A stretch of DNA of 64,000 nt from Poindextera sp965277425 (lineage in GTDB: Bacteria; Pseudomonadota; Alphaproteobacteria; Caulobacterales; Caulobacteraceae), in contig CBDICR010000006.1 of the NCBI GenBank assembly GCA_965277425.1, positions 124,001 through 188,000 of the forward strand. The letters run 5' to 3'. The position numbers and the translations under genes are program-made. The stretch's first letter is position 1, and each line of letters opens with the position of its first letter. A model generated the notes under the pieces. The model was given only the letters and a program-made list of their open reading frames with translations. It was not told the origin of the DNA and made no database searches. Shown here piece by piece: positions 35,065 to 44,423 of this stretch.

Positions 35065-35744
35065 TCAGCCGCGCGTTGGCCAGAACGGCGTCAGCATCGG
35101 CGTGCGTCGCCGATAGTCCGAATAGGCCGCGCCAAGCTCCTGGCTGAGGAACCGCTCCTCCAGACGCGCCTTCAACCAGAACCCAAACGCCATGAGCAGG
35201 GCGCCAAGCAGATTAGCGGCCTGACCGACCTGGATGGCTTGAGCGAAGGCGGCCAGGATGAGGCCCGTATAGATAGGGTGACGCACGAGGCTGTAAGGGC
35301 CGCTTTGTATGACCGTGTGATCATCCTTGCGGCTCACCGATCCCGACCAGAGCGAGCCCAGCGAAACGCGCGCCCACCAAGTGAAGAGGAGACCCGTCGC
35401 ACAGCTGCCGGCCAAGGCCCAGTCCGCGGCTCGGGAAGACGCCATAGAGGCACGAAGTTTGTTCCGAGAGATCCCCAAACCCGAGCAAAAGAAATGCCGG
35501 CGGCTGTCGGCAGCCAGTGGATGAACTGATCGAGGGCGGGGGGCCGGGCGGCCGTTCGCCGCGACCAGACCACCGCGACGATCCATGAGACCACCCAAGC
35601 GTCCCACATGAGCGCGACGGCCTGCGGCGGACTCAGGGCCAGCCGGTGGGCCGCCGCAAAATACAGGTTCCCGAGGGCGTTCACCGTCATGAGCAAGCCA
35701 AGCAAGGCGAGCGCGCCTCGCCCTAGCCATCCAGGTATCTTCAT
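35065..35744 (-). pseudogene. Isoprenylcysteine carboxyl methyltransferase-family gene, frameshifted
   Basis: The N-terminal half (MKIPGWLGRGALALLGLLMTVNALGNLYFAAAH ... HWLPTAAGI) is in one minus-strand frame, while the C-terminal half (FTWWARVSLGSLWSGSV, HTVIQSGPYSLVRHPIYTGLILAAF) is in another. The switch is near 35485-35500, within ATTTCTTTTGC on the minus strand; adding one T would restore a single reading frame. The SGPYxxVRHPxYxG motif is typical of membrane ICMT-like methyltransferases. Either a recent pseudogene or a base-calling error in a T run. Confidence 0.75.
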
Positions 35745-35817
35745 AGCTTGTCTCTCCAGCCAGGGCGGCGATGCGAAGCGCCAAGTCTCGTTACCTTCGG
35801 ACGTTGACGTTATGTAC

Positions 35818-38265
35818 CTACTCATATCTCAGCGCCCCGACCGGCTTGGCCCGGGCGACGCGAAGGGCGTGGATGAAGATCGTGGTCCAGGCGACCACCA
35901 GCGCCGCGGCGCCGGCCGCCACGAATACCCAGGGCGCCTGGTCCACGTGATAGGCGAAACCGTGCAGCCACCAGCTCATCACCAGGAAGGCGATCGGCCA
36001 GGCGACCAGGTTGGCCCAGAGCACCGGCTGGCTGAACTGCCAGATCAGCAGCCTCAGGACCGCGCCCGTCCCCGCGCCCATGGCCTTACGGATGCCGATC
36101 TCCTTGGTGCGACGCTCGGTCGTGTAGGCCGAGAGGGCGAAGAGGCCGAGGGCGGCGATGAACAGGGCCACCAGCGCCGCCGCCACGATCAGGCCGGCCT
36201 GTCTCAACGTGTCGATATAGAGGCGCAAGGTGAATTCGGTGACGAAGACGCGCTGGATCGGATCGCCTGGCTCGAACCGCCGCCAGACCCTGTCGACGCC
36301 CGCCAAGGCCTGCGGAATCCGGTTGCGGTCGAGGCGCAGATTCAGCGCCAACGAATAGTAGGAGACCTTGGGCCCGACCATGAACAGCATGGCCTGGATC
36401 GGCGCGCGCATGGAGCCGAAGGTGAAGTCGGGAACCACCCCGATGATCTGCGAGGGCTTGTCCGGATCGTCGCCGAAGGCGCTGTCCAGGTCGGTATGGA
36501 ACGGCCAGTTGATGGTCTTGCCGATGGCCGCCTGGTCCGAGGCGAAGCCCAGCTTGAGCCGCGCCGTCTCGTTGATCACCACGGGCGGATTGGCCGGGGC
36601 GCCGGCGACGAAGCCGTCGGCGGGACGGTCGTGATCGAACAGCCGGCCCGCCAGCGGCGCGATATTGTAGACGCCGAAGAAGTCGAAATCGACCGGCGCG
36701 GCGTGCAGCGTCACGTTGCGCCCATCGAGCGTGGTCTTGGTGGCGTCGTCGGCGAGATTGAGCGCGAAGGCCGACGCGCAGGCGGCCTTTTCGACCCCGT
36801 CGACGGCCGCCATCGCGTCGCGCAGATTGTCCGTACACGGCTTGGCCAGCACCAGCAGCACCTGGCCCTTGTCCAGGCGCATGCCCTGGTTGAGGGCGAA
36901 CAGGGTCTGGCGGGTGATGGTGGTCGCAAACAGGATCAGCGCGATCAGCACGGCGAACTGCACCACCACCAGCATCTGGCGGACAAGCGCGCCGCCGGCC
37001 GAGGGCGCGAGCCCGCCCTTCAACACCGTCGCCGGCCGGAAGCTGGACAGGACCAGGGCCGGATAGGCGCCCGCCGCCAGCCCGACCACCAGCACCAGGG
37101 CCGGGAAGGCCGCGAACAGGATCGGGTCGCCATAGTCGATGACGATCTTGCGACCCAGCAACGCATTGAAAGCCGGCAGCACCAGTTCCGCCAAGGCCGC
37201 GGCGATCAGGCCGGCGAGCGCCACATGGATCAGCGCCTCGCCCATGAACTGGGCGATCAGGTCGCGCCGCGTCGCGCCGGCGGCCTTGCGGACGCCCACC
37301 TCCACCGCCCGGCGCGTGGCGCGCGCGGTCATCAGGGTGACGAAGTTGATCGCCGCCACCAGCACGATCAGCCCGCCGACGGCGCCCACCGCCGCGATGA
37401 CCGCCGGGTCGGTCCCTCCGCTGAGACCGCCCTGAAATCCGGGGCGCAGGTGGATATTCACCAGCGGCACAAGGTGGGCGCTGACCCGGGTGCTGGCCTC
37501 CAGGCCCGGCTGCCCCGGCGCGAAGTGGCGGCGGATGAACTCGGGCATGCCGGCGTCAACGCTGGCGGCGCTCGCGCCGGGCTTCAGCCGCACATAGGTG
37601 GCCACGACATCGTTCAGCGGCGTGTCGCGTTTCTCCAGCCCCGCCATCGGCGACTGGGGCGCGCGGGTGGACCCATACATATCGAAGATCAGGTGGGTGG
37701 TGGGCGGCAGATCCTGGATCACCGCCGTCACCTTCATGGGTGAGCCGTTGACCAGCAACGACTGGCCGAGCGGCGCGTCGCGGCCGAAATACTTGCGCGC
37801 GACGGCGCGGGTGATGACCAGCCCGTCCGGCGCATCCAGCGCGCTGGCCAGATCGCCGGCGACAACCGGCAGCGGCATGACGCGGAAGAAGTCGGGATCG
37901 GCCCAGGTGAGGTTCGGCTCCGAGGCGACGAAATCGCCGCGCTTGACGGTGGCGGGCAGGTCCTGACCGGTCACCCGCGCCGCATACTGGACTTGCGGGA
38001 AGTCCAGCTTCATCGCTGGCCCGACCCTGACCGAGGCGACGTCGGTCAGCACCGGCCGTTCGCCGGCGAAGTCGATACGCTCGGAATAGAGGAAGACCCG
38101 GTCGTGGCCGGGCACGAAGCGGTCGTAGCTCAGCTCGCCGCGCACATAGAGGGCGATCAGCAGCGCCGCGGCGAAACCGACGGCGAGGCCGAATATGGTC
38201 ACCCCGGCATAGAGGCTGTTGCGCTCCAGATTGCGCAGGGCGGCGGAGAGATAGTTGCGGAACAT
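35818..38265 (-). CDS. MacB-like ABC transporter permease (FtsX type)
   Basis: 815 residues: N-terminal helix (about 18-40), periplasmic MacB_PCD domain (about 45-265), three helices (about 285-400), a further helix (about 430-450), second periplasmic domain, and three C-terminal helices (about 685-800, with FALSAYTTERRTKEIGIRKAMGA, the FtsX-type motif). Full duplicate FtsX architecture. Works with the ATPase encoded just downstream on the same message and the adaptor protein to form a tripartite export or mechanotransmission machine. First-written last in the operon: adaptor, ATPase, permease. Confidence 0.92.
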   Translation of the reverse strand: MFRNYLSAALRNLERNSLYAGVTIFGLAVGFAAALLIALYVRGELSYDRFVPGHDRVFLYSERIDFAGERPVLTDVASVRVGPAMKLDFPQVQYAARVTGQDLPATVKRGDFVASEPNLTWADPDFFRVMPLPVVAGDLASALDAPDGLVITRAVARKYFGRDAPLGQSLLVNGSPMKVTAVIQDLPPTTHLIFDMYGSTRAPQSPMAGLEKRDTPLNDVVATYVRLKPGASAASVDAGMPEFIRRHFAPGQPGLEASTRVSAHLVPLVNIHLRPGFQGGLSGGTDPAVIAAVGAVGGLIVLVAAINFVTLMTARATRRAVEVGVRKAAGATRRDLIAQFMGEALIHVALAGLIAAALAELVLPAFNALLGRKIVIDYGDPILFAAFPALVLVVGLAAGAYPALVLSSFRPATVLKGGLAPSAGGALVRQMLVVVQFAVLIALILFATTITRQTLFALNQGMRLDKGQVLLVLAKPCTDNLRDAMAAVDGVEKAACASAFALNLADDATKTTLDGRNVTLHAAPVDFDFFGVYNIAPLAGRLFDHDRPADGFVAGAPANPPVVINETARLKLGFASDQAAIGKTINWPFHTDLDSAFGDDPDKPSQIIGVVPDFTFGSMRAPIQAMLFMVGPKVSYYSLALNLRLDRNRIPQALAGVDRVWRRFEPGDPIQRVFVTEFTLRLYIDTLRQAGLIVAAALVALFIAALGLFALSAYTTERRTKEIGIRKAMGAGTGAVLRLLIWQFSQPVLWANLVAWPIAFLVMSWWLHGFAYHVDQAPWVFVAAGAAALVVAWTTIFIHALRVARAKPVGALRYE

Positions 38266-38280
38266 GGCGGATCCTCGGCT

Positions 38281-38961
38281 CTAGGCGGCGAGAAGGGTTT
38301 CGCTGACGACCCGGCCGTCGAGCAGCTTGATGGTCCGCTGCGCCTCGGCGGCATGGACCAGGGAGTGGGTGACCATCACCACCGTGACCCCGGCGGCGGC
38401 GGCGTCCTTCAAGAGCGCCATCACCGCCTCGCCATTGGCGGTGTCGAGATTGCCGGTCGGTTCGTCGGCCAGGATCAGGCTGGGTGCGGAGACCAGGGCG
38501 CGGGCCACCGCGACCCGCTGCTGCTGGCCGCCGGAGAGCTGCTGCGGCCGGTGGCGGGCGCGGTGGGCCATGCCGACCCGCTGCAGCGCCTCCTCGACCC
38601 GCTTGCGCCGCTGGCCGCCCGGGCCGCCGCGATAGAGCAGCCCCACCTCGACATTCTCGGCGACGCTCAAATCGTCGATCAGGTTGAAGCTCTGGAAGAC
38701 GAAGCCGATCCGGTCACGCCGCAGCGCCGTCAGCCTGGCTTCGGCCAAGCGCGCCACGTCCTGGCCGAAGAAGCCATAGGCGCCGCTGGTCGGACTATCC
38801 AGCAGGCCCAGCAGGTTCAGCAGGGTGGACTTGCCGCAGCCGGACGGGCCCATGATGGCGACGAACTCGCCGGGCGCGATCTCCAGCGAGACCCCGCTGA
38901 GCGCGCGGGTCTCGACCTCGGTGGTGCGGTAGGTCTTGCAGACCGCCTCAAGCTTCAACAT
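38281..38961 (-). CDS. ABC transporter ATP-binding protein (LolD/MacB type)
   Basis: 226 residues with Walker A GPSGCGKST, Q-loop FVFQSFNLID, signature QLSGGQQQRVAVARA, Walker B LILADEPTGNLD and switch His in VMVTHSLVHA. The Q-loop and EPTGNLD are typical of MacB/LolD/FtsE ATPases. It energises the permease encoded 15 bases downstream. Confidence 0.95.
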   Translation of the reverse strand: MLKLEAVCKTYRTTEVETRALSGVSLEIAPGEFVAIMGPSGCGKSTLLNLLGLLDSPTSGAYGFFGQDVARLAEARLTALRRDRIGFVFQSFNLIDDLSVAENVEVGLLYRGGPGGQRRKRVEEALQRVGMAHRARHRPQQLSGGQQQRVAVARALVSAPSLILADEPTGNLDTANGEAVMALLKDAAAAGVTVVMVTHSLVHAAEAQRTIKLLDGRVVSETLLAA

Positions 38962-38973
38962 CGACGCCTCCCA

Positions 38974-40245
38974 TTAGGGTTTCAGATCCACGCGATCGAC
39001 TTTTTCAAGTCCGGTGTAGTCCGAGGTGATCACCCGATCGCCGGGTTTCAGGCCGGCCAGCACCTCGACCTGGTCGGCGTTGCGGCGGCCGAGCTTGATG
39101 CGCCGGCGATCGGCGCGCCGGCCATTGGGCTCGACGACAAACACCCAGTCGCCGCCGCTTTTTTCCAGAAAGGCGCCGGCCGGCAGGATGATGGCCGGCC
39201 GATCGCCGCCCAGCGACAGGCGCCCATCGAAGGCCTGGCCGGGCAGGAGGTCGGGCGGCTGCGGGCCGGTGAAGGCCAGTTCGACCTCGAAGGTCGCGTC
39301 CTTCACCTCCGGATCGACGCGAATGACGCTCAAGGGATAGGTCCGCCCTTGCGCCTCCACATCGCCGGTCTGGCCGATACGGACCCGATCGAGATAGTAT
39401 TCGTCGACCTCGGCCTTCAGGGTGAAGCCGGTGTCGGGCACGATCTCGCCCAGCTGATCGCCGCGGTTTTTGATCTGGCCGTCATGCAGGTCCATGTCGG
39501 TCAGCCGCCCGGCGATCGGCGCGCGGACGGTCAGGTCGTCCAGCTTTGCGCGGGTGATGGCCAGGCTCTGGCGCAGATTGACCAGCTCGGTCCGGATCTC
39601 GGGAAGCTGACGTTTGCGAAGCGCGTCCTGCCGCCGGTCGGAATCGACCTGCAGCGGCTGCAGGCGCTGGTCATAGTCCAGTTCGTCGTGAATCTGCTCG
39701 TGCATCTCGGCCGGGATGACGCCGATGGCCGCCAGCTCGTCGCGCCGGGCCGCGGAGTGCGTCAGGCGCTTGATATTATAGGCGATGTCCGCCTCGGCCT
39801 TGGCGTTGGCGAGGCGGGTGTCCTCGAGCTGCTTCTCATAGGTCTGCAGCTGGGTGATCGATTCCACCAACCGGCCCTCCCGGTCGAGCACGTCCAGCTC
39901 CAGCTCGGTGTTGCGAAAGCGGATCAGGGGCGCGCCGGCCGCCACCACGTCGCCGGCATGGGCCAGCACCGCCGCGACCTGGCCGCCCTCCAGCGTGTCG
40001 AGATAGACCGCGTCCTTCGGCGTGGCCTTGGCGCGCAGGACGGCGGAATCATGGAAGACGCCGGCCTCGGCGGTATCGATGGTGACGCTGGAGGCCGCCA
40101 CGCGGACGCTGGAGCGCAGGCCGTCCAGCCAGCCGACCGCCAGGACGCCGGCGACGGCCAGCGCCGCGACGACGCCGCCGGCCATGACGACGCGGCGGCT
40201 GCGCCACCACGGCCGTTCGATGCGATGATCCATCTCCTCGGACAT
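38974..40245 (-). CDS. HlyD-family periplasmic adaptor of the MacB-like system
   Basis: 423 residues. An N-terminal membrane anchor (about 17-45), barrel-sandwich halves, and a long alpha-hairpin (about 125-255 with many Leu/Arg/Asp heptads) are followed by the beta-barrel and membrane-proximal domains (GDWVFVVEPNGRRADRRRIKLGRRN, GLKPGDRVITSDY). MacA/HlyD-like adaptor. First gene of a three-gene operon divergent from the two-component genes at 40422; a perfect palindrome lies between. Confidence 0.92.
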   Translation of the reverse strand: MSEEMDHRIERPWWRSRRVVMAGGVVAALAVAGVLAVGWLDGLRSSVRVAASSVTIDTAEAGVFHDSAVLRAKATPKDAVYLDTLEGGQVAAVLAHAGDVVAAGAPLIRFRNTELELDVLDREGRLVESITQLQTYEKQLEDTRLANAKAEADIAYNIKRLTHSAARRDELAAIGVIPAEMHEQIHDELDYDQRLQPLQVDSDRRQDALRKRQLPEIRTELVNLRQSLAITRAKLDDLTVRAPIAGRLTDMDLHDGQIKNRGDQLGEIVPDTGFTLKAEVDEYYLDRVRIGQTGDVEAQGRTYPLSVIRVDPEVKDATFEVELAFTGPQPPDLLPGQAFDGRLSLGGDRPAIILPAGAFLEKSGGDWVFVVEPNGRRADRRRIKLGRRNADQVEVLAGLKPGDRVITSDYTGLEKVDRVDLKP

Positions 40246-40345
40246 CGGGCCTCCTCGCCAACAGTATCGGCGAGATGGCTCGATTGAAAAAATACCTGTA
40301 ATTCAAGTTGGTAGTCGATTTCAGGGATACCGGCCGCGCGGTTGG

Positions 40346-40361
40346 TGTCCGTTTCCGGACA
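40346..40361. promoter_or_regulatory. Perfect palindrome TGTCCG-TTTC-CGGACA in divergent intergenic region
   Basis: Six-base perfect arms with a 4-base spacer between the start of the efflux operon and the start of the response regulator, 61 bases before the latter. A site of this form suits a dimer of a Fis-type helix-turn-helix protein such as the adjacent regulator. Confidence 0.6.
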
Positions 40362-40421
40362 GGTGTGCGGGTTGACGAGCGCGGCTTTGCCGAACCGGCG
40401 CCGTCGCCCTAGACTTGGCCG

Positions 40422-40958
40422 ATGGATGCGCCCGCCCTTCTGGTCATCGATGACGACGCCGACGTCCTGAAGGCGGCGGCCATGCTGCTGTCGCCGGACG
40501 CCCGCGTGCAGACGACTCAATTCCCCGACGCCGTCTTCGCAACGGTCGCCGCCGGCGGTTTCGACGCGGTGCTGCTGGACATGAACTTCGCGCCGGGCGA
40601 GCGCGACGGCGCGATGGGCCTGGACTGGCTGACCCGCTTCACCGAGGCCGACCCGCCGCTGGCCGTCGTGCTGATGACCACCTATGGCGGCGTTTCGCTG
40701 GCGGTCGAGGCGCTGAAGCGCGGCGCGATGGATTTCGTGCTCAAGCCCTGGCGCAACGCGGCGCTGAGCGCGGCGATGGGCGCGGCCGTGGCGGCGACGC
40801 GGGCGCGGCGCGCCGACGGTCTCAACCTCGACGAGATGGAGCGGCGCGCCATCGAACAGGCGCTGCAGCGCCACAAGGGCAATGTCTCGCAAGCCGCGGC
40901 CGCGCTTGGGCTGACCCGCCCGGCGCTCTATCGCCGCATGGCCCGGCATGGCCTCTAG
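40422..40958 (+). CDS. Response regulator with Fis-type helix-turn-helix, no AAA+ domain
   Basis: 178 residues. Receiver with LLVIDDDADVL, phosphorylated Asp in AVLLDMNFAPGERDG, and Lys in DFVLKPW; then directly a Fis-type C-terminal helix-turn-helix (ERRAIEQALQRHKGNVSQAAAALGLTRPALYRRMARHGL). The receiver and DNA-binding ends resemble NtrC-family activators, but the sigma54-binding AAA+ domain is absent (compare ActR/PrrA). It overlaps the histidine kinase gene by 11 bases and probably controls the divergent MacB-like operon. Confidence 0.92.
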   Translation: MDAPALLVIDDDADVLKAAAMLLSPDARVQTTQFPDAVFATVAAGGFDAVLLDMNFAPGERDGAMGLDWLTRFTEADPPLAVVLMTTYGGVSLAVEALKRGAMDFVLKPWRNAALSAAMGAAVAATRARRADGLNLDEMERRAIEQALQRHKGNVSQAAAALGLTRPALYRRMARHGL

Positions 40959-42276
40959 CGCGCAGCGCCTTCCCGCGGCGGGACGTTTCGCCATCGCCGT
41001 CTGGCTGCATGCACTGGCGATCGCGGCGCTGGCCTTCGCGGCTTTCGAGGCGGGGCGGCACGGGCTCTACGCCAACGCGGTGCTGTTGGCCGGCGCGACC
41101 CTTTTGGCCACGCTCAACCTGGCGCGGCGGGCCGGGTCGGCGGATCGGGCGCTCGCCCTCTTCATCGACCAGGCGGCGGTGGAGAGTTTCGACCAATGGG
41201 GGTCCTCGCCCGCCGGGTTCGAGGCGGCCGAGGCGGCCATGCGGCGGTCCGCCGAGGCGCTGCGGGCGACACGCGCCGAACGCTCGGCCAGGATCGACTA
41301 TCTGCAGGCCCTGCTGGACAGCGTCACGGCGGCGCTCCTGGCCGTCGAGCCCGACGGCGCGGTCATCCCGGCCAACCGCGCGGCGATGCGGCTGACTAAT
41401 CGGTCGACGGCCAGACTGGCGCAGGTCGGATCCATCGGCGTGGAAGCGGCGACCCGGCTTCTGGCGCTCAGGCCCGGCGGCCGCGAGATCGTCGCCTTGG
41501 CGGACGGTCGCCAGATGCTGGCGACCGCCGTGCGCTTCGGCGCCCAGGGTGCGCCCGCCCAGCGGCTGATCGCGCTGCAGGATGTAGCGGTGGACCTGGA
41601 CGTGGTCGAGCTCAAGGCCTGGCGGGACCTGGCGCGGGTGCTGGCGCACGAGATCATGAATTCGCTGACGCCGATCGCCTCGCTGGCCGAAAGCCTGCAG
41701 GCGCGGCTGGGCGCGTCCGCGGCACCGCCCGAAACGGCGGAGGCGGTCGAGGTGATCGCCCGCCGCAGCCGAGGCCTGATGGGCTTCGTCGAACGCTATC
41801 GCACCGCGACGGAACTGCCGGAGCCCAGGCTGCAGGTCTTCCCGCTGCAGCGGCTGATCCAGGATGTGGAGGCTCTGATGGCGGCGGGGCTGAAGGCGCA
41901 AGGCGTCGGGCTCGACGTCGCGATCACGCCCGAAGACCTGGTCGCTTGCGGCGATCCCGTTCTTTTGGAGCAGGCGGTGATCAACCTGGTCCGCAACGGC
42001 GCCGAGGCCTGCGCCGGCGCGGCGGACGCCCGCATCGACCTGGCTTGCCGACAGGAGGGCGATCATGTGCTGATCAGCGTCGCCGACAACGGACCAGGCC
42101 TGTCCGAGCCCGCCAGGACCCAGCTCTTCGTGCCCTTTTTCACCACCAAGCTCGGCGGCTCCGGCATCGGCCTCAGCGTCGCGCGCCAGATCGCCTTGGC
42201 CCATCACGGCCAGCTGACCGCGGCCAACCGCGCGCCACGCGGCGCGGTGTTCGTCCTCTCGCTGGCGGCGGGATGA
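40948..42276 (+). CDS. Sensor histidine kinase (NtrY-like)
   Basis: 442 residues. Two hydrophobic helices (about 15-55), a PAS-like segment (about 110-215), the H-box VLAHEIMNSLTPIASLAESL and ATPase boxes NLVRNGAEAC, VADNGPGLSEP, FFTTKLGGSGIGLSVARQIA. The sequence HEIMNSLTPI is typical of the NtrY/NtrB-related group. Pairs with the overlapping regulator. Followed by a 238-base stretch without a gene. Confidence 0.92.
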   Translation: MASSAQRLPAAGRFAIAVWLHALAIAALAFAAFEAGRHGLYANAVLLAGATLLATLNLARRAGSADRALALFIDQAAVESFDQWGSSPAGFEAAEAAMRRSAEALRATRAERSARIDYLQALLDSVTAALLAVEPDGAVIPANRAAMRLTNRSTARLAQVGSIGVEAATRLLALRPGGREIVALADGRQMLATAVRFGAQGAPAQRLIALQDVAVDLDVVELKAWRDLARVLAHEIMNSLTPIASLAESLQARLGASAAPPETAEAVEVIARRSRGLMGFVERYRTATELPEPRLQVFPLQRLIQDVEALMAAGLKAQGVGLDVAITPEDLVACGDPVLLEQAVINLVRNGAEACAGAADARIDLACRQEGDHVLISVADNGPGLSEPARTQLFVPFFTTKLGGSGIGLSVARQIALAHHGQLTAANRAPRGAVFVLSLAAG

Positions 42277-42514
42277 AGGCGAGGCGCCGCCGTGCCCATC
42301 AACGAAGGCTTGCGGATAGGCGACTAGGCCGCGTCCACCGTCGGCCCGATAAGCGCATCGGTGGGAATGCCCCAACGGCTATGCAGGCGGCGAATGTGCG
42401 CGATGGAGAGGTCTCGGCGCCTCTTCGGCATCTCGTTGCATCTTGGCTCAACGCAAACGTCGAATCCGTCCGGCCACGGTTGCGGCGGCCGTGCGCCCTC
42501 GCCATAAGGCCCGC

Positions 42515-43846
42515 ATGGACGAAAATCTTCTGCACGATGTGGTCAAGGCGGCGCTCGCCGCCGGCGCCGACGCCGCCGAGGCCGTGCTGGCCGAGCGCCA
42601 ATCCCTGTCGGTCACGGTCAGGGCCGACGAGTTGGAAGAGGTCGAGCGCGAAGAGGCGCGCGACCTGGGCCTGCGGGTCTTCGTCGGCCAGCAGCAGGCG
42701 ACCGTGTCCGGCTCCGACCTTTCCGCCGACGCCCGCGCCAAGCTGATCGAGCGGGTGGTGGCCATGGCCCGGCTCGCCCCCGCCGACCCCTATTCCGGCT
42801 TCGCCCCCGAAGACCGGCTGGCCAAGGGGCCCGGACCCGACCTCGACCTCTACGATCCCACCGAGCCGACGGCCGAGTGGCTGGAAGACCAGGCCCGCAC
42901 CGCCGAAGCCGCCGCCCGCGCCATCGGCGGCGTCACCAATACCGATGGCGCCTCCAGCGGCTGGTCGGCGTCACGCTGGCGCTTCATCACCAGCGCCGGC
43001 TTTTCCGGCGCCCACCAGGCCTCCTCCTTCGGCATCTCGGCCTCGGCCATCGCCGGCGAAGGCTCGGGCATGGAACGGGGCGGCGACGGCCGCAGCCTGC
43101 GCTGGCGCGAAGACCTGCCGTCGCCGCAAGACGTCGGCGCCGAAGCCGGCCGCCGCGCGGTCCAGCGCCTGGGCGCGCGCAAGATCGACTCCACCACCGC
43201 CACCGTCGCCATCGAAAATCGCCTGGCGGTCTCGGTGCTGTCGCCGCTGATCAACGCCATCGCCGGGCCGGCCGTGGCGCGCGGCGTTTCCTTCCTGAAG
43301 GACAAGCTCGGCCAGGCGATCTTCGCCCCGGGCGTGAACATCATCGACGATCCGCTGCTGCCGCGCCGGCTGGGTTCGGCGCCCTTCGACGACGAGGGCG
43401 TGGCCGGCCAGCGCCGCGCCCTGATCGACGACGGGGTGCTGACCACCTGGCTGCTCAATTCCGCCTCGGCCCGCCAGCTGGGCCTTGAGACCACCGGCCA
43501 CGCCTCGCGCGGCCTGGCCGGGCCGCCCGGCGTCTCCACCTCCAACCTGACGCTTGAGCCCGGCGAGCTCGACCTGGCCGCGCTGATGCGCCAGGCGAAG
43601 ACGGGTCTTCTGGTCACCTCGATGTTCGGACCGTCGTTGAACCCCAACAATGGCGACTGGTCGGTCGGCGTATCCGGCTTCTGGTTCGAGGCCGGAGAGG
43701 TCGCCTATCCCGTCTCGGAAATCACCGTGGCGGGCAATCTCAACGACTTCTATAGCCGTCTGGTGGTCGGCTCCGACCTGGAGATCCGCGGCGCGGCCAA
43801 TGCGCCGTCGCTGCTGGTCGAAGGCGTCGCCATCGCCGGCCGCTGA
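42515..43846 (+). CDS. pmbA: TldD/PmbA-family metalloprotease PmbA
   Basis: 443 residues. N-terminal VRADELEEVEREEARDLGLRVFVGQQQATVSGSDLS and C-terminal GHASRGLAGPPGVSTSNLTLEPGE and VSGFWFEAGEVAYPVSEITVAGNL are family signatures. PmbA (TldE) is the partner of TldD in a proteolytic complex that in other bacteria processes peptides such as microcin precursors; the metal site is in TldD, which is not in the window. ATG at 42515 starts the homology. DUF4170 gene follows. Confidence 0.94.
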   Translation: MDENLLHDVVKAALAAGADAAEAVLAERQSLSVTVRADELEEVEREEARDLGLRVFVGQQQATVSGSDLSADARAKLIERVVAMARLAPADPYSGFAPEDRLAKGPGPDLDLYDPTEPTAEWLEDQARTAEAAARAIGGVTNTDGASSGWSASRWRFITSAGFSGAHQASSFGISASAIAGEGSGMERGGDGRSLRWREDLPSPQDVGAEAGRRAVQRLGARKIDSTTATVAIENRLAVSVLSPLINAIAGPAVARGVSFLKDKLGQAIFAPGVNIIDDPLLPRRLGSAPFDDEGVAGQRRALIDDGVLTTWLLNSASARQLGLETTGHASRGLAGPPGVSTSNLTLEPGELDLAALMRQAKTGLLVTSMFGPSLNPNNGDWSVGVSGFWFEAGEVAYPVSEITVAGNLNDFYSRLVVGSDLEIRGAANAPSLLVEGVAIAGR

Positions 43847-43873
43847 TCGTTCAACCGCTCAAGGTCAAAGCCC

Positions 43874-44110
43874 ATGCCCGATCGCCAACTGCTGCACATG
43901 GTCATCGGCGGCGAACTGAAAGAACTCGGTGGGACCGAGTTCCGCGACCTCAAAGCCATCGAGTTCGTCGGCGCCTTTCCCAACTACGCCGAGGCGCGGG
44001 CGGCCTGGAAGGCCCGCGCCCAGGCCACGGTCGACAACGCCCTGACCCGCTATTTCATCATCCACGCCCACAAGCTGCTGGACCCACACGAGGACGGCCA
44101 CGACCATTAG
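43874..44110 (+). CDS. DUF4170 domain protein
   Basis: 78 residues: LHMVIGGELKELGGTEFRDLKAIEFVGAFPNYAEARAAWKARAQATVDNALTRYFIIHAHKL, a small family found in alphaproteobacteria next to pmbA and lipid A export genes. The C-terminal tail is His/Asp-rich. Function unknown. It probably forms one operon with pmbA (27-base gap). Confidence 0.9.
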   Translation: MPDRQLLHMVIGGELKELGGTEFRDLKAIEFVGAFPNYAEARAAWKARAQATVDNALTRYFIIHAHKLLDPHEDGHDH

Positions 44111-44183
44111 GCCGGCCCCTGGCATTGCCAGATCGGCTTTTGTCGAGCCTTACTGCCGGCGAACCCCGGCAAACGGAGCGGCC

Positions 44184-44423
44184 ATGGCGACGGTGAGATA
44201 CGAGATCGTGGAGCACGACGGCGGCTGGGCCTATCAGGTCGACGGGACCTATTCGGAAACCTTCCCCAGCCACGACGCGGCGACCGCCGCGGCGCGAAAA
44301 GCGGCCGCGGAACAGGAACAGCCCGGGGCGACCACAGGCATCCAGTACGAAGACAAGCAGGGCCGCTGGCATGGCGAGGTCTCGTCCGGCGATGATCGGC
44401 CAAAGACCGACGTCGAGGACTAG
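44184..44423 (+). CDS. DUF2188-like small protein
   Basis: 79 residues with RYEIVEHDGGWAYQVDGTYSETFPSHDAATAAARKAAAEQ and WHGEVSSGDDRP, the DUF2188 pattern (a small beta-alpha protein of unknown role). The stop codon TAG lies within the CTAG that is duplicated by the adjacent IS insertion, so the element inserted exactly at the end of this gene without changing its product. Confidence 0.85.
   Translation: MATVRYEIVEHDGGWAYQVDGTYSETFPSHDAATAAARKAAAEQEQPGATTGIQYEDKQGRWHGEVSSGDDRPKTDVED

Noticed and set aside
42277..42514. Gene between the NtrY-like kinase and pmbA
   Set aside because: Only short frames without ribosome sites or recognisable motifs; I see nothing definite in this gap.
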